Shown here: positions 29,521 to 39,929 of the stretch, in pieces
How positions within the stretch are numbered: the stretch's first letter is position 1
Layout: each line of letters opens with the position of its first letter
Source of the DNA: Sphingopyxis sp. PET50
GTDB taxonomy: Bacteria; Pseudomonadota; Alphaproteobacteria; Sphingomonadales; Sphingomonadaceae
Assembly (NCBI RefSeq): GCF_025244705.1
Contig: NZ_CP104207.1
Coordinates: 2,356,001 to 2,420,000, forward strand
DNA: 64,000 bases
Direction of reading: 5' to 3'
Notes under the pieces: generated by a model
Seen by the model: only the letters and a program-made list of their open reading frames with translations
The model's database searches: none
What the model was told of the DNA's origin: nothing
Made by a program: the position numbers and the translations under genes

Positions 29521-30633
29521 TCAATAAACCACGACGCTGCGGATACTCTCGCCCGCATGCATCAGGTCGAACCCCTTGTTGATCTCCTCCAGCCTCATGA
29601 CGTGGGTGATCATCGGGTCGATCTCGATCTTGCCGGTCATGTACATGTCGACGATCTTCGGCACGTCGGTGCGGCCCTTGGCGCCTCCGAACGCGGTGCC
29701 GCGCCAGTTGCGCCCGGTGACCAACTGAAAAGGACGCGTCGCGATTTCCTTGCCCGCCTCGGCCACGCCGATGATGATCGAGGTACCCCAGCCGCGATGG
29801 CAGGCCTCCAGCGCGGTGCGCATCACCTCGGTATTGCCGGTGGCGTCGAACGTATAGTCCGCGCCGCCGTCGGTCATCTGGACGATTGCCGCGACGACAT
29901 CCTCGCGGCTCATGCCCTTCGAGTTCAGGAATTCGGTCATGCCGAACTTGCGGCCCCATTCCTCGCGCGCGGGGTTGATGTCGACGCCGATGATCCTGTT
30001 CGCCCCCGCGAGGCGCGCGCCCTGGATCACGTTGAGCCCGATGCCGCCGAGCCCGAACACGACGACATTGTCGCCGACCTGGACCTTGGCGGTGTTGATC
30101 ACCGCGCCGACCCCGGTGGTCACGCCGCAGCCGATGTAGCAGCTCGACTGGAACGGCGCGTCCTCGCGGATCTTCGCGACCGCGATCTCGGGCAGCACGG
30201 TGAAGTTCGAGAAGGTCGAGCATCCCATATAATGGAAGATCGGCTGGCCCTTGTACGAAAAGCGCGTCGTCCCGTCGGGCATCAGCCCCTTGCCCTGCGT
30301 GGCGCGGATCGCGGTGCAGAGGTTGGTCTTGCCCGAAAGGCAGCTTTTGCACTGGCGGCATTCGGGGGTGTAGAGCGGGATCACATGGTCGCCCGGCTTC
30401 ACGCTGGTGACCCCCGCGCCGACCTCGCGCACCACGCCCGCGCCCTCGTGCCCCAGCACGCTCGGGAAGATGCCCTCGCTGTCGAAGCCGTCGAGCGTAT
30501 AGGCGTCGGTGTGGCAGATGCCTGTCGCCATGATCTCGACCAGCACCTCGCCCGCCTTCGGGCCTTCTAGGTCGAGTTCGACGATTTCGAGCGGCTTCTT
30601 CGCTTCGAATGCGACGGCGGCGCGGGTCTTCAT
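29521..30633 (-). CDS. adhC: S-(hydroxymethyl)glutathione dehydrogenase (class III alcohol dehydrogenase)
   Basis: 370 residues. Oxidises S-hydroxymethylglutathione, the spontaneous formaldehyde adduct, to S-formylglutathione with NAD. Catalytic zinc ligands in [14 protein letters not shown] and the Cys174-type GCGVTTG; structural zinc cluster in [15 protein letters not shown]; cofactor loop [20 protein letters not shown]. Divergent from a LysR-type gene with 99 bases between, which suggests that regulator controls it. Confidence 0.95.
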   Translation of the reverse strand: MKTRAAVAFEAKKPLEIVELDLEGPKAGEVLVEIMATGICHTDAYTLDGFDSEGIFPSVLGHEGAGVVREVGAGVTSVKPGDHVIPLYTPECRQCKSCLSGKTNLCTAIRATQGKGLMPDGTTRFSYKGQPIFHYMGCSTFSNFTVLPEIAVAKIREDAPFQSSCYIGCGVTTGVGAVINTAKVQVGDNVVVFGLGGIGLNVIQGARLAGANRIIGVDINPAREEWGRKFGMTEFLNSKGMSREDVVAAIVQMTDGGADYTFDATGNTEVMRTALEACHRGWGTSIIIGVAEAGKEIATRPFQLVTGRNWRGTAFGGAKGRTDVPKIVDMYMTGKIEIDPMITHVMRLEEINKGFDLMHAGESIRSVVVY

Positions 30634-30712
30634 GGGAAACTCCTCAGGGAAAAATGGCTGCGCTGCCTGTTACACCGATCGAAAGCCGGATAAAGGGGCC
30701 AATCGGCAATAT

Positions 30713-30734
30713 ATTATCCCAGAGGTGAGATAAT
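30713..30734. promoter_or_regulatory. Palindrome over the LysR start, candidate operator
   Basis: ATTATCCCA-GAGG-TGAGATAAT, arms matching at eight of nine positions. It lies in the adhC/LysR intergenic region and runs into the regulator's ATG, so binding there could block the regulator's own transcription and steer adhC. AT-rich against a GC-rich background, which makes chance less likely. Confidence 0.5.
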
Positions 30735-31623
30735 GAGCGCATGGGAGGGCATCGACGAGATCGTGGCGATCGCCGACGCGGGCAGCTTCGTCGCGGCGGC
30801 GGCGCGGCTCGGCACCTCGACCTCGCACATCAGCCGCGCGGTGATCCGCCTCGAAAACCGCATCGGCGCGCAGATTTTCGTGCGCACGACGCGCCGCGTC
30901 GTCCCGACCCCCGCCGGCCGCACCTTGATCGAGCAATTCCGCAGTCTGATCGCGGCGCGCAACGATGCGCTGTCGGCGGTCAGCGACGACGGCGCGCCGC
31001 GCGGCGAGGTGCGGATGACCTGCTCGATCGCGATGGGCGAGCGCTTCGTCGCGCAGATCGCGCGCGATTATGCCTTCGCCTTTCCCGATGTGACGGTGAC
31101 GCTCGAACTCACCAACCGCGTCGTCGACCTGCTCGCCGAGGGCTTCGACCTCGCGATCCGCACCGGCACGCTTCCGGACTCGGGGCTGGTCGCAACGCGC
31201 ATCGCCTCGCGCAGCCTCTATCTCTGCGCCGCGCCCGCCTATCTCGCGCGCGCCGGGACGCCCGCGTCGATCGACGATCTCGCGCGCTACGAATGCCTGC
31301 TCGGCACCGCCCCCGCCTGGCATTTCCGGTCGCAGGGCAAGGAGATCACCCACCGAGCCGCCGGCCGCTGGCGCTGCAACAGCGGCACCGCGGTCACCGA
31401 AGCCGCGCTCGCCGGCCACGGCGTCTGCCAGCTTCCCGATTTCTATGTGATGCCGCATTTGCAAAGCGGCGCGCTCGTCTCGCTCCTCGACTCGCTCCGC
31501 CCGCAGGAAGAGCCGATCTGGGCGGTCTATCCGCAGCGACGGCACCTGCTGCCGAAGGTGCGGCTGCTGATCGACAAGCTGCGCGAGGAATTACCGGGGG
31601 CATTGCGGCGGAGCGGAACGTAG
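30733..31623 (+). CDS. LysR-family transcriptional regulator
   Basis: 296 residues. N-terminal winged helix-turn-helix (ADAGSFVAAAARLGTSTSHI, SRAVIRLENRIGAQIFVRTT, residues 10-60), then the periplasmic-binding-like sensor domain (GEVRMTCSIAMGERFVAQIA, LLAEGFDLAIRTGTLPDSGL). Belongs to the branch close to DmlR/AaeR. Effector unknown. Divergent from adhC, so formaldehyde or a C1 metabolite is a reasonable guess at the signal. Confidence 0.9.
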   Translation: MSAWEGIDEIVAIADAGSFVAAAARLGTSTSHISRAVIRLENRIGAQIFVRTTRRVVPTPAGRTLIEQFRSLIAARNDALSAVSDDGAPRGEVRMTCSIAMGERFVAQIARDYAFAFPDVTVTLELTNRVVDLLAEGFDLAIRTGTLPDSGLVATRIASRSLYLCAAPAYLARAGTPASIDDLARYECLLGTAPAWHFRSQGKEITHRAAGRWRCNSGTAVTEAALAGHGVCQLPDFYVMPHLQSGALVSLLDSLRPQEEPIWAVYPQRRHLLPKVRLLIDKLREELPGALRRSGT

Positions 31624-31637
31624 CGCCTAAACGCCGA

Positions 31638-32210
31638 TTACATCCGTCCGAGATCATTCTCGAAAATGGTGGACGCCACATCCATAGCCAAATCATTTGT
31701 GACAGAGGCAAAAGCTAGATCGAACCAATCGAGCAGTTCGCTGGCCATCGACGCCCCAACCTCCTCGGCACCTTCAATTGGCAACTTCGGCTGCCGGTCA
31801 GCATACGTGACCGCCATTCTTAAATCGTCAAAGAAGCCAGAACGCGCATACGCGAACTGACTCGAAAACGGGCCCATCTCATGAAACCCGCCGCCAGCAT
31901 TCCTGATTTCACTTAGCTGGCTTTTCGTCATTTTTGATATCTCGACGCCCGCAAGGAGGGCCAGCGAGGCCGACTGCTTTTCAACGTGGGAAGGAAATGG
32001 GCGGCTATGCTTTTTGTTCCGCACGCCCCACAGCGCAATGAGCGCCTTGCCTAATTCCTCAATCGCAAAGATGGCGAGCATAATAGCGGAGAAGGCTCGG
32101 TCACTTTCGATGAGCAGCCGAGAATCAGCACCAAGGCGCTGCGCGTTAGCGACGATCTTGCTGAATTCGGCAATATCGTCCTCGCTTGGTTTGTTTAGAG
32201 AATTTGTCAT
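31638..32210 (-). CDS. AbiV-family abortive infection protein
   Basis: 190 residues. Matches the AbiV (HEPN-like) pattern: FSAIMLAIFAIEELGKALIA in the first third, with the Glu-Glu-Leu-Gly-Lys core, a following NKKHSRPFPSHVEKQSA helix, and a helical C-terminus. AbiV was found as a single-gene phage defence in Lactococcus that stops phage late-gene translation; most homologues are untested. Its base composition is clearly lower in G+C than the neighbours and its codons use more A/T at third positions, which points to recent gain. It sits alone between the LysR gene and sdaA, with no mobile element visible. Confidence 0.72.
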   Translation of the reverse strand: MTNSLNKPSEDDIAEFSKIVANAQRLGADSRLLIESDRAFSAIMLAIFAIEELGKALIALWGVRNKKHSRPFPSHVEKQSASLALLAGVEISKMTKSQLSEIRNAGGGFHEMGPFSSQFAYARSGFFDDLRMAVTYADRQPKLPIEGAEEVGASMASELLDWFDLAFASVTNDLAMDVASTIFENDLGRM

Positions 32211-32275
32211 CGTGTGCGCTAGTCAGGCTAAGGGTAGTCCAATTTATCGCCGATCGCGGCGTTAGTCTGTATCTC

Positions 32276-33651
<1,376 letters not shown>

Positions 33652-33655
<4 letters not shown>

Positions 33656-35541
33656 GGTCGAGTTTTGTCAGGAAGGGGGCGCTGATCGCGGCGAGGGGTA
33701 TCCGGGCCGCCAGTTGGCGCGATGCCGCCAATGTAAGATGGCCATAGTCGAAATGAAAGGGCGAGCCGTCGGATGCGAAGAGCGGGCAGACGCCCCCCTT
33801 TGGACATTCGATATCCTGCATCGAGACATAGGTCGCCCCCGCCGCGGTCACCGCATCGCGCATGACGCGGTCGGTGACGAGCAGGTCCATCCGCCGGCCG
33901 CCGCGCGCGGCGTCGACATCGCCGCGCGCGGTGAGGCGCGCGAGCAGGCGCGGCAAAGGCTCGTCATATTCGACCACGGGGCCGAAGACGGTGACGGGGA
34001 TGCCCCGGGCCCGGAAAAGCTTCACGGCGCGGACGAGCCCCGGAAGCCGGTCGTCGCGCCAGCGCGCCGACAGGATCACGCGCGCGATCGGGCCGGCTGC
34101 CCGGCGTGCGCCCCTCGAACCCGATCGCCATCACGCGCGTGCAGCGCGGATCGCCCTCGACGGGCCAGATGGGGTCACAGCCCGAGGCGGTCAGCCGCAG
34201 GACATTCGCATCGGGCATCCGTTCGGCCAGCGCCTGGACGATATGACCCGCGTGGCTGTCGCCCATGACCATGATGTTCGGCCGGTCGGTGCGCCGCGTC
34301 GCGCAGGTCCTGGGATCATAGGTCGGCAGCGCGCTGTCGGCCATGCACACCCCGCGGCGGAACTGGAAATAGGATTGGGGGCTCTCGTCATAGTCGAGAT
34401 AGGTGAGCAGCCGCGCGACCTCCGGGTTTGCGATGCGGGTGTTTTTCGCCTGCTGCGCGAGCAGCGCCGCGACCGCAGCAACCGCGATCATCGCCGCGAG
34501 CGCGATCCAGAGCACGCGCGGGGTCGGCCACGCCTTGCCGCGTTCGAGGAAGGGCCGCTCGATCAGGCGATAGCTGAGGATCGCGAGCGCGAACGAAATG
34601 GCGATCGTCGCGGCCATCTCGCCGGCGTCGAGCGTCAGCCCGCGCTCGAAGCGCCAGAAGGCCATCACCGGCCAGTGCCACAGATAGAGCGAATAGCTGA
34701 TATCGCCGACGAAGCGCATCGGCGCCAGCGACAGCAGGCGCGCGGTGCCGCCGGTTTCGCCATAGGCGATCAGCAACGCGGTGCCGACGCACGGCAGCAG
34801 CGCCCATGGCACCGGAAAGGCCATGCCCTCTTCGATGACGAACAGCGACGCGACAACCATCGCGAGGCCCGCCCATGCCGCGATCGAACGCAGCCGCGGC
34901 CCGAGCGCGGGAAAGCCGCCCGTCGCGATCAGCCCGCCAAGCGCCAGTTCCCATGCGCGCGACGGCAGGAGATAGAAGCTCGCCTGCGCCTTGTTGACCA
35001 GGATCAGGCCATAGCCCGCCGCCAGCGACGCGGCCGCGATCACCCACAAGGCCGCGACGATATGCCGCGGCAGCCAGCGCCGCAGCGCAATCAGCAGCAG
35101 CGGGTAGAAGATATAGAATTGTTCCTCGACCCCCAGCGACCAGGTGTGGAGCAAGGGCGTCAGCTCGGCATCGCCGAAATAATTGACCGTGCGCCAGAAC
35201 CAGATGTTCGACCCCGACAGCGCGGTCGCGGCGGCGCTCCACGACAGGTCGCGCATGTCCTGCGGAAACAGGCGCCACCAGCCGATGGCGAGTACCGCCA
35301 TAAGCATGACGAGCAGCGCGGGCAGGATGCGCAGCGCGCGGCGGCGATAGAAACCGGTGAGGGTGAAGCGATCGCCCTCCATCTCCTTCAGGATGATGCG
35401 GCTGATCAGATAGCCCGAGATGACGAAGAAGATATCGACCCCGACGAAGCCGCCGGGGATCGCGGTCAGCCCGGCGTGGACGAGCAGGATCGGCAGCACG
35501 GCAAGCGCGCGCAGCCCGGCGATGTCGTTGCGATAATGCAT
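33652..35541 (-). pseudogene. OafA-type acyltransferase with SGNH domain, frameshifted
   Basis: An inner-membrane enzyme that O-acetylates (or otherwise acylates) surface sugars. The N-terminal 340 residues have about ten membrane helices and the acyltransferase-3 motifs NDIAGLRALAVLPILLVHAG, FFVISGYLI, HTWSLGVEEQFYIFYPLLL. The SGNH esterase domain starts at IMVMGDSHAGHIVQALAER with CDP-x-W later, and ends FDYGHLTLAASRQLAARI in another frame. One surplus base near 34093, within GGCAGCCGGCCC, explains the break. The second frame then stays open into sdaA, so the true stop is unclear and a further indel near 33690 is likely; the end given here is the TGA overlapping the sdaA ATG. Confidence 0.68.
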
Positions 35542-35648
35542 GATTCCCCAATTTCGCTGGCTGAGCGCGAGCCGATGCTGCCTAGCCGCTTGGCGTCCTT
35601 CGGGAAAGGGGGGATGGACGGGCGGCCGACGCCGCCCGTCCTGCCGGA

Positions 35649-36263
35649 TCAGGCCGGGTAGGTCCAGCTACCCTCGCGCGCGAAATTCTCCGCCGCGAAA
35701 TCCCAGTTCAGCAATTCCTCGACCGCCGCCTCGACATAGGCGGGGCGGAGGTTCTTGCGGTCGATATAATAGGCATGTTCCCACACGTCGATGACGAGCA
35801 GCGGCTTGATGCCCGCGGTCAGCTCGGTGCCCGCGTCGTGCGTGTCGGTGACCGACAGCGTGCCGTCGCGCGAGATGAGCCAGGCCCAGCCCGAGGCGAA
35901 ATGGTTGACCGCGGTGTCCTTGAGCTTCTTCTTCAATTCGTCGAGCGAGCCGAAATCGCGTTCGATCGCGGCGAGCAGATCGCCTTCGGGCGCGGTCTTG
36001 GCGGGCGACAGGCTTTCCCAGTAAAAGGCGTGGTTCCAAGATTGGGCGGCGTTGTTGAACAAGCCCTTGTTGCCCGAACCTTCGGCGTGGTGGACGATTT
36101 CCTCGAGGCTCTTGTCGGCCAGCTCGGTGCCCTCGATCGCGGCATTGACCTTGTCGACATAGGTCTTGTGGTGCTTGCCATGGTGCGTCTGCAGCGTTTC
36201 GGCCGAAATATGCGGTGCCAGCGCGTCCTCGGCATACGGCAGGGGAGGATAGGCGATCGTCAT
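35649..36263 (-). CDS. sodB: Superoxide dismutase, Fe type
   Basis: 204 residues. Converts superoxide to oxygen and peroxide. Metal ligands His27 (THHGKHHKTYV), His78 (QSWNHAFYW), Asp159 and His163 (VIDVWEHAYYID). The residue set AAQSWNHAFYW and the GWAWL segment fit iron rather than manganese enzymes. No signal peptide, so cytoplasmic. Ribosome site AGGAGACTGCC before the ATG. Confidence 0.95.
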   Translation of the reverse strand: MTIAYPPLPYAEDALAPHISAETLQTHHGKHHKTYVDKVNAAIEGTELADKSLEEIVHHAEGSGNKGLFNNAAQSWNHAFYWESLSPAKTAPEGDLLAAIERDFGSLDELKKKLKDTAVNHFASGWAWLISRDGTLSVTDTHDAGTELTAGIKPLLVIDVWEHAYYIDRKNLRPAYVEAAVEELLNWDFAAENFAREGSWTYPA

Positions 36264-36349
36264 GGCAGTCTCCTTTTTTGCTGTCGGGGGTCTAACTCGG
36301 TATGTTGCCCGCGAGTTGCAACCCCGTGACGGGGAAATTTTCGGTCTTT

Positions 36350-36379
36350 AAAGGCCCTCCTCTGAAGAGGAGGGGCTTG
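36350..36379 (-). terminator. Hairpin after the ligase gene
   Basis: Reading the minus strand, AAGCCCCTCCTC-TTCA-GAGGAGGGCCTTT forms a GC-rich stem followed by TTTAAAG, five bases past the DNA ligase stop codon. Confidence 0.6.
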
Positions 36380-36383
36380 GTCG

Positions 36384-38087
36384 TCACGTCACCATGCCCC
36401 GCAAGGTCGCGATGTGGTCCGCCTCTTCGGTCGGCTTGTCGCGCCGGATGCGCGAGATGCGCGGAAAACGCATCGCCAGCCCCGACTTGTGACGCTTCGA
36501 CGCATGGATCGAATCGAAGGCGACTTCGAGCACCAGCGACTTTTCGACCTCGCGCACCGGGCCGAAGCGGTTCAGCGTGTGGTCGCGCACATATTTGTCG
36601 AGCCATTTCAGCTCTTCGTCGGTGAAGCCCGAATAGGCCTTGCCCACGGGGAGCAACTCGCCCGCGTCGGACCAGCAGCCGAAGGTATAGTCCGAATAGA
36701 AGCTCGCGCGGCGCCCGTTGCCGCGCTGCGCGTACATCATCACGCAATCGGCGGTCAGCGGGTCGCGCTTCCATTTGTACCACAGCCCCGCGCGGCGGCC
36801 CGCGACATAGGGCGCGTCGCGGCGCTTGAGCATCACCCCCTCGATCGCGGCATCGCGCGCGCCGGCGCGGCGTTCGGCGAGATCCTCGAAGTCCCTGGCG
36901 TCGATGATCTGCGACAGGTCGAAATGGCTGTCGGCGAGCCGCGGCACGAACGCCTCCAACTGCCGCCGCCGTTCGGTCCACGGCAGGGCGCGCAGATCGT
37001 CGCCATCGACCGCGAGCAGGTCGTAGACGCGGACGAAGGCGGGATAGTCGGCCAGCATCTTCTTCGACACGAGCTTGCGGCCGAGCCTTTGCTGGAGCGC
37101 ATTGAAACTCGCCGCCTCCCCGCCCTGGGCCTCGCCGCGCACCAGCAGTTCGCCGTCGATCACCGCGTCCTGATCGAAGGCCGCGACCAGTTCGGGGAAG
37201 GCGCCGCCGATCTCCTCGCCGCCGCGGCTGTAGATGCGCGTCTCGCCGCCACCATGGACAATCTGGACGCGGATGCCGTCCCATTTCCACTCGGCGGCAT
37301 AGTCGGCGAGGTCGATGCTCTCCTCTTCGAGCGGGTGCGCGAGCATGAAAGGGCGGAAGAAGGCGACGTCGGCAAGGTCGGGGCGCTCCGCCCTGCCCTC
37401 GCCCCACGCGAACAGCGGCGCAAAGGGCGGCGGGATCGCGTGCCACAGTTCCTCGACATCGTCGACGGGCACGCCGAACGCCTGCGCGAAGGCCTGTTTC
37501 GCGAGCCGCGCCGACACCCCGACGCTCATGCCGCCGAGCGCGAGCTTGAGGAGGGCATAGCGCCCGTCGGCGTCGAGCCGGTCGAGCAAGGAGGCGAGGA
37601 TGGCGGGGGCATCGCTGCGGCTGGCTGCAGAGAGGGCGTCGACGGCTTGGGAGACCGACAAAGGGGATTGCCGCCATTCCGAATCCCGAGTTCCCGAGCG
37701 AAGACGAGGGGCCCGTTCGAGCGAAGCGAGAACCGCTGGCGTCGCCGCCTCGACTTTGCTCGGCGGAGCCCCTCGTCTTCGCTCGGGGGCACGGATTGTT
37801 CCTGTTCCCCGGTTCGGCTCCGGCCACAGCAGCGCCGCCGTCTCCGCCGTATCCCCCACGAAATGCCGCGACAGGCGGAACAGCTCCTCATCGACCCGCG
37901 TCGCCAGCAGCGCCCGCACGGTCCCCGCCTTCACCGCCGGAAAGTCGAGGCTCTCGGTCAGCGCCGCGATCGCCCAGCCGCGATCGGGATCGGGGGTGTG
38001 ACGCAGATAATCGGCGATCAGCGCCAGCTTGCTGTTGCGCGAGCGCGTGTAGACCAGCCGGTCGATCAGCGCCGCGAAACGCCTCAC
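36384..38087 (-). CDS. ATP-dependent DNA ligase of the ligase/exonuclease repair cluster
   Basis: 567 residues against about 530 usual for this family. N-terminal domain RFAALIDRLVYTRSRNSKLA; adenylation Lys in YAAEWKWDGIRVQI; IYSRGGEEI, DGELLVRG, EGVMLKRRDAPY and WYKWKRDP are nucleotidyltransferase motifs III-V. The extra length is a segment of about 35 residues, RAPERRRGAPPSKVEAATPA onward, encoded by a palindromic repeat at 37693-37789 that stays in frame. It falls between the N-terminal domain and the catalytic domain. Start is a GTG whose first bases overlap the exonuclease stop (GTGA). Expected role is end joining or gap repair with the MBL-fold exonuclease. Confidence 0.9.
   Translation of the reverse strand: MRRFAALIDRLVYTRSRNSKLALIADYLRHTPDPDRGWAIAALTESLDFPAVKAGTVRALLATRVDEELFRLSRHFVGDTAETAALLWPEPNRGTGTIRAPERRRGAPPSKVEAATPAVLASLERAPRLRSGTRDSEWRQSPLSVSQAVDALSAASRSDAPAILASLLDRLDADGRYALLKLALGGMSVGVSARLAKQAFAQAFGVPVDDVEELWHAIPPPFAPLFAWGEGRAERPDLADVAFFRPFMLAHPLEEESIDLADYAAEWKWDGIRVQIVHGGGETRIYSRGGEEIGGAFPELVAAFDQDAVIDGELLVRGEAQGGEAASFNALQQRLGRKLVSKKMLADYPAFVRVYDLLAVDGDDLRALPWTERRRQLEAFVPRLADSHFDLSQIIDARDFEDLAERRAGARDAAIEGVMLKRRDAPYVAGRRAGLWYKWKRDPLTADCVMMYAQRGNGRRASFYSDYTFGCWSDAGELLPVGKAYSGFTDEELKWLDKYVRDHTLNRFGPVREVEKSLVLEVAFDSIHASKRHKSGLAMRFPRISRIRRDKPTEEADHIATLRGMVT
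37693..37789. repeat. Palindromic repeat inside the DNA ligase coding sequence
   Basis: Arms CCCGAGCGAAGACGAGGGGC and GCCCCTCGTCTTCGCTCGGG, loop with GTTCGAGCGAAGCGAGAACC identical to that of the intergenic copy at 13701. It is read through in frame on the minus strand and adds about 33 residues. The other copy in the window is intergenic. Confidence 0.88.
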
Positions 38088-39097
38088 GCCTCCTCCTCCA
38101 GATCGCGCCCGACGAGGTGCAGCGCGCGCGCCTTGCGCTGGGTGAGCTCGCACCAGCGCAGGAGGCCGTCCTCGCTGCCATGGGTGATCCACGTCTCCCG
38201 TGGGTTCACGTCGATTATCGTCGCGGTCAGTTCGTCCCAGTCGGCATGGTCCGAAATGACGAGCGGCAGTTCGACCATCCGCTGCCGCGCGCGCTGGCGC
38301 ACGCGCATCCAGCCCGACGCCATCGCGGTCACCGGATCGGGCAGCCGCCGCGACCAGCGGTCGTTCAGCGCCGAGGGCGGCGCGAGCACGATCTGCCCCG
38401 CCATCTCGGCCTTGTCCGCTTCGCTGACCAGCCGCAGTTCGCCGAGATCGACGCCATGCAGCGCGTACAGATTGCACATCTTCTCGAGCGCGCCGTGGAG
38501 ATAGATCGGCGCCTCCCACCCCGCGCCGCGCAGTTCGGCGATCACCCGCTGCGCCTTGCCCAGCGCATAGGCGCCGACGAGCACGCTGCGGTCGGGCTCG
38601 GCACGCACCGCGCCGATCAGCTTGGCAATTTCGTCGCCGGTCGGCGGGTGGCGGAACACCGGCAGGCCGAAAGTCGCCTCGGTAATGAAGATGTCGCACG
38701 GCACCACCTCGAACGGGGCGCAGGTCGGGTCGCGCCGCCGCTTGTAGTCGCCGGTGACGACGATCCGCTCGCCCGCATATTCCATCAGTATCTGCGCACT
38801 GCCCAGCACATGCCCCGCGGGATGGAAACTGAACCGCACCCCGCCGCGCTCGAAACCCTCGCCATAAGGAAAAGCCGCATTATGGCTGGCCTCGGCATCG
38901 ACACCATAGCGCAGCGCCATGATCGCCAGCGTCTCGGGCGTCGCATAGACCGCGCCATGGCCGCTGCGCGCATGGTCGGCGTGGCCGTGCGTCACCGCGG
39001 CGCGCGCGACGGGCCGCGACGGGTCGATCCACACATCGGCGGGCCGCACGTAAATGCCGCTCGGGTGCGGCTCGATCCAGGTGCGAGGTTTCCCCAT
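38084..39097 (-). CDS. Ligase-associated DNA exonuclease (metallo-beta-lactamase fold)
   Basis: 337 residues, beta-CASP-like metallo-beta-lactamase family, as in the Snm1/Artemis group. Metal motif THGHADHARSGHG (about residue 37), then FHPAGHVLGSAQIL, VVTGDYKRRRDPTCAPFE, ITEATFGLP and a late LVISDHADWDELTATI. Its stop overlaps the GTG start of the ligase gene by four bases. A LexA-type box lies 55 bases upstream of its ATG, so the pair is probably induced by DNA damage. The usual extra partners, an Lhr-type helicase and a phosphoesterase, are not in this window. Confidence 0.92.
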   Translation of the reverse strand: MGKPRTWIEPHPSGIYVRPADVWIDPSRPVARAAVTHGHADHARSGHGAVYATPETLAIMALRYGVDAEASHNAAFPYGEGFERGGVRFSFHPAGHVLGSAQILMEYAGERIVVTGDYKRRRDPTCAPFEVVPCDIFITEATFGLPVFRHPPTGDEIAKLIGAVRAEPDRSVLVGAYALGKAQRVIAELRGAGWEAPIYLHGALEKMCNLYALHGVDLGELRLVSEADKAEMAGQIVLAPPSALNDRWSRRLPDPVTAMASGWMRVRQRARQRMVELPLVISDHADWDELTATIIDVNPRETWITHGSEDGLLRWCELTQRKARALHLVGRDLEEEA

Positions 39098-39151
39098 CAG
39101 CGAAGAAGCATGCGAAACGCGAAAAGGTTCATCCCGGCACCATAGCAGGAA

Positions 39152-39166
39152 GAACGAAAAAGGAAC
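39152..39166 (-). promoter_or_regulatory. LexA (SOS) box upstream of the exonuclease-ligase operon
   Basis: On the minus strand GTTC-CTTTTTC-GTTC, an exact match to the alphaproteobacterial LexA site GTTC-N7-GTTC. It lies in the 77-base gap between the Crp-type gene and the exonuclease gene, 55 bases before the ATG. Confidence 0.65.
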
Positions 39167-39174
39167 AAATATCG

Positions 39175-39912
39175 TTACCCCCGCCCGAGCCGCATCCGGA
39201 ACGCATCGAGGTGGAAATAGGCGGGGTCGAAATCGCATATCGCCGCCAGCGCATCGGCATCGACAAAACGGATCCACTGGCGGTTCGTCTCGATATAGCC
39301 CTCGCGCACCAGCCGCCGCAAAACCCGGTTGGTGTGGATCGGCGTCAGCCCCAGCGTGTCGGCGATCTGCGTCTGGGTCATCGGCAGCCGCATCGCGTCG
39401 CCGTTCGCCAGATTGACAATCTGGGCGCGGCGATGGAGTTCGAGCAGCAGATGGCCGATCCGCTCGCGCGCGCTCTGGCGCCCGTTTCGGACGATCTGTT
39501 CGCGCAGGAACGCCTCCTCCTGCACCTGCGTCCACCAGAAGGCCATGGTCAGCGCCCCCGACCCCGCGAGCAGGTCGCGCACCGCGCCCGGCGGAATCGC
39601 ATAGAGCGAGCCCGCGGTGATCGCGAACACGCCGTGGTCGGCCTCCGCCGCGACGAGCACCTGCAGGTCGAAGATGTCGCCGGGCAGCAGGATGTTGAGA
39701 ATCTGGCGCCGACCGTCCTCCAGTTCCTTGTAGCGCGCCGCCCAGCCCTCGCGCATCACCAGCACCGCGTCCATCGGCTCGCCCGCGCTCACCAGTTCGG
39801 CGTTGGCGGCAAAGCCGCGCGGCTTGCCGCCGAGCGCGAGCAGCTGATCGCGGTCGGCGTCGCCGAGGTCGGCATAATATTGCAGGCGCGCCGCCAGTGC
39901 TTCCAATGCCAT
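39175..39912 (-). CDS. Crp/Fnr-family transcriptional regulator
   Basis: 245 residues. N-terminal cyclic-nucleotide-binding-like beta-barrel (AELVSAGEPMDAVLVMREGW, ILLPGDIFDLQVL) and C-terminal helix-turn-helix (LPMTQTQIADTLGLTPIHTN, RVLRRLVREGYIE). No N-terminal cysteine cluster, so not an oxygen-sensing Fnr. Ligand unknown. Start chosen at MALEALAARLQYY rather than the ATG 11 codons earlier, because the extra residues are not conserved in type. Follows the sensor kinase gene on the same strand with 17 bases between. Confidence 0.87.
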   Translation of the reverse strand: MALEALAARLQYYADLGDADRDQLLALGGKPRGFAANAELVSAGEPMDAVLVMREGWAARYKELEDGRRQILNILLPGDIFDLQVLVAAEADHGVFAITAGSLYAIPPGAVRDLLAGSGALTMAFWWTQVQEEAFLREQIVRNGRQSARERIGHLLLELHRRAQIVNLANGDAMRLPMTQTQIADTLGLTPIHTNRVLRRLVREGYIETNRQWIRFVDADALAAICDFDPAYFHLDAFRMRLGRG

Positions 39913-39929
39913 GGACCCGCCCCTCGTGA

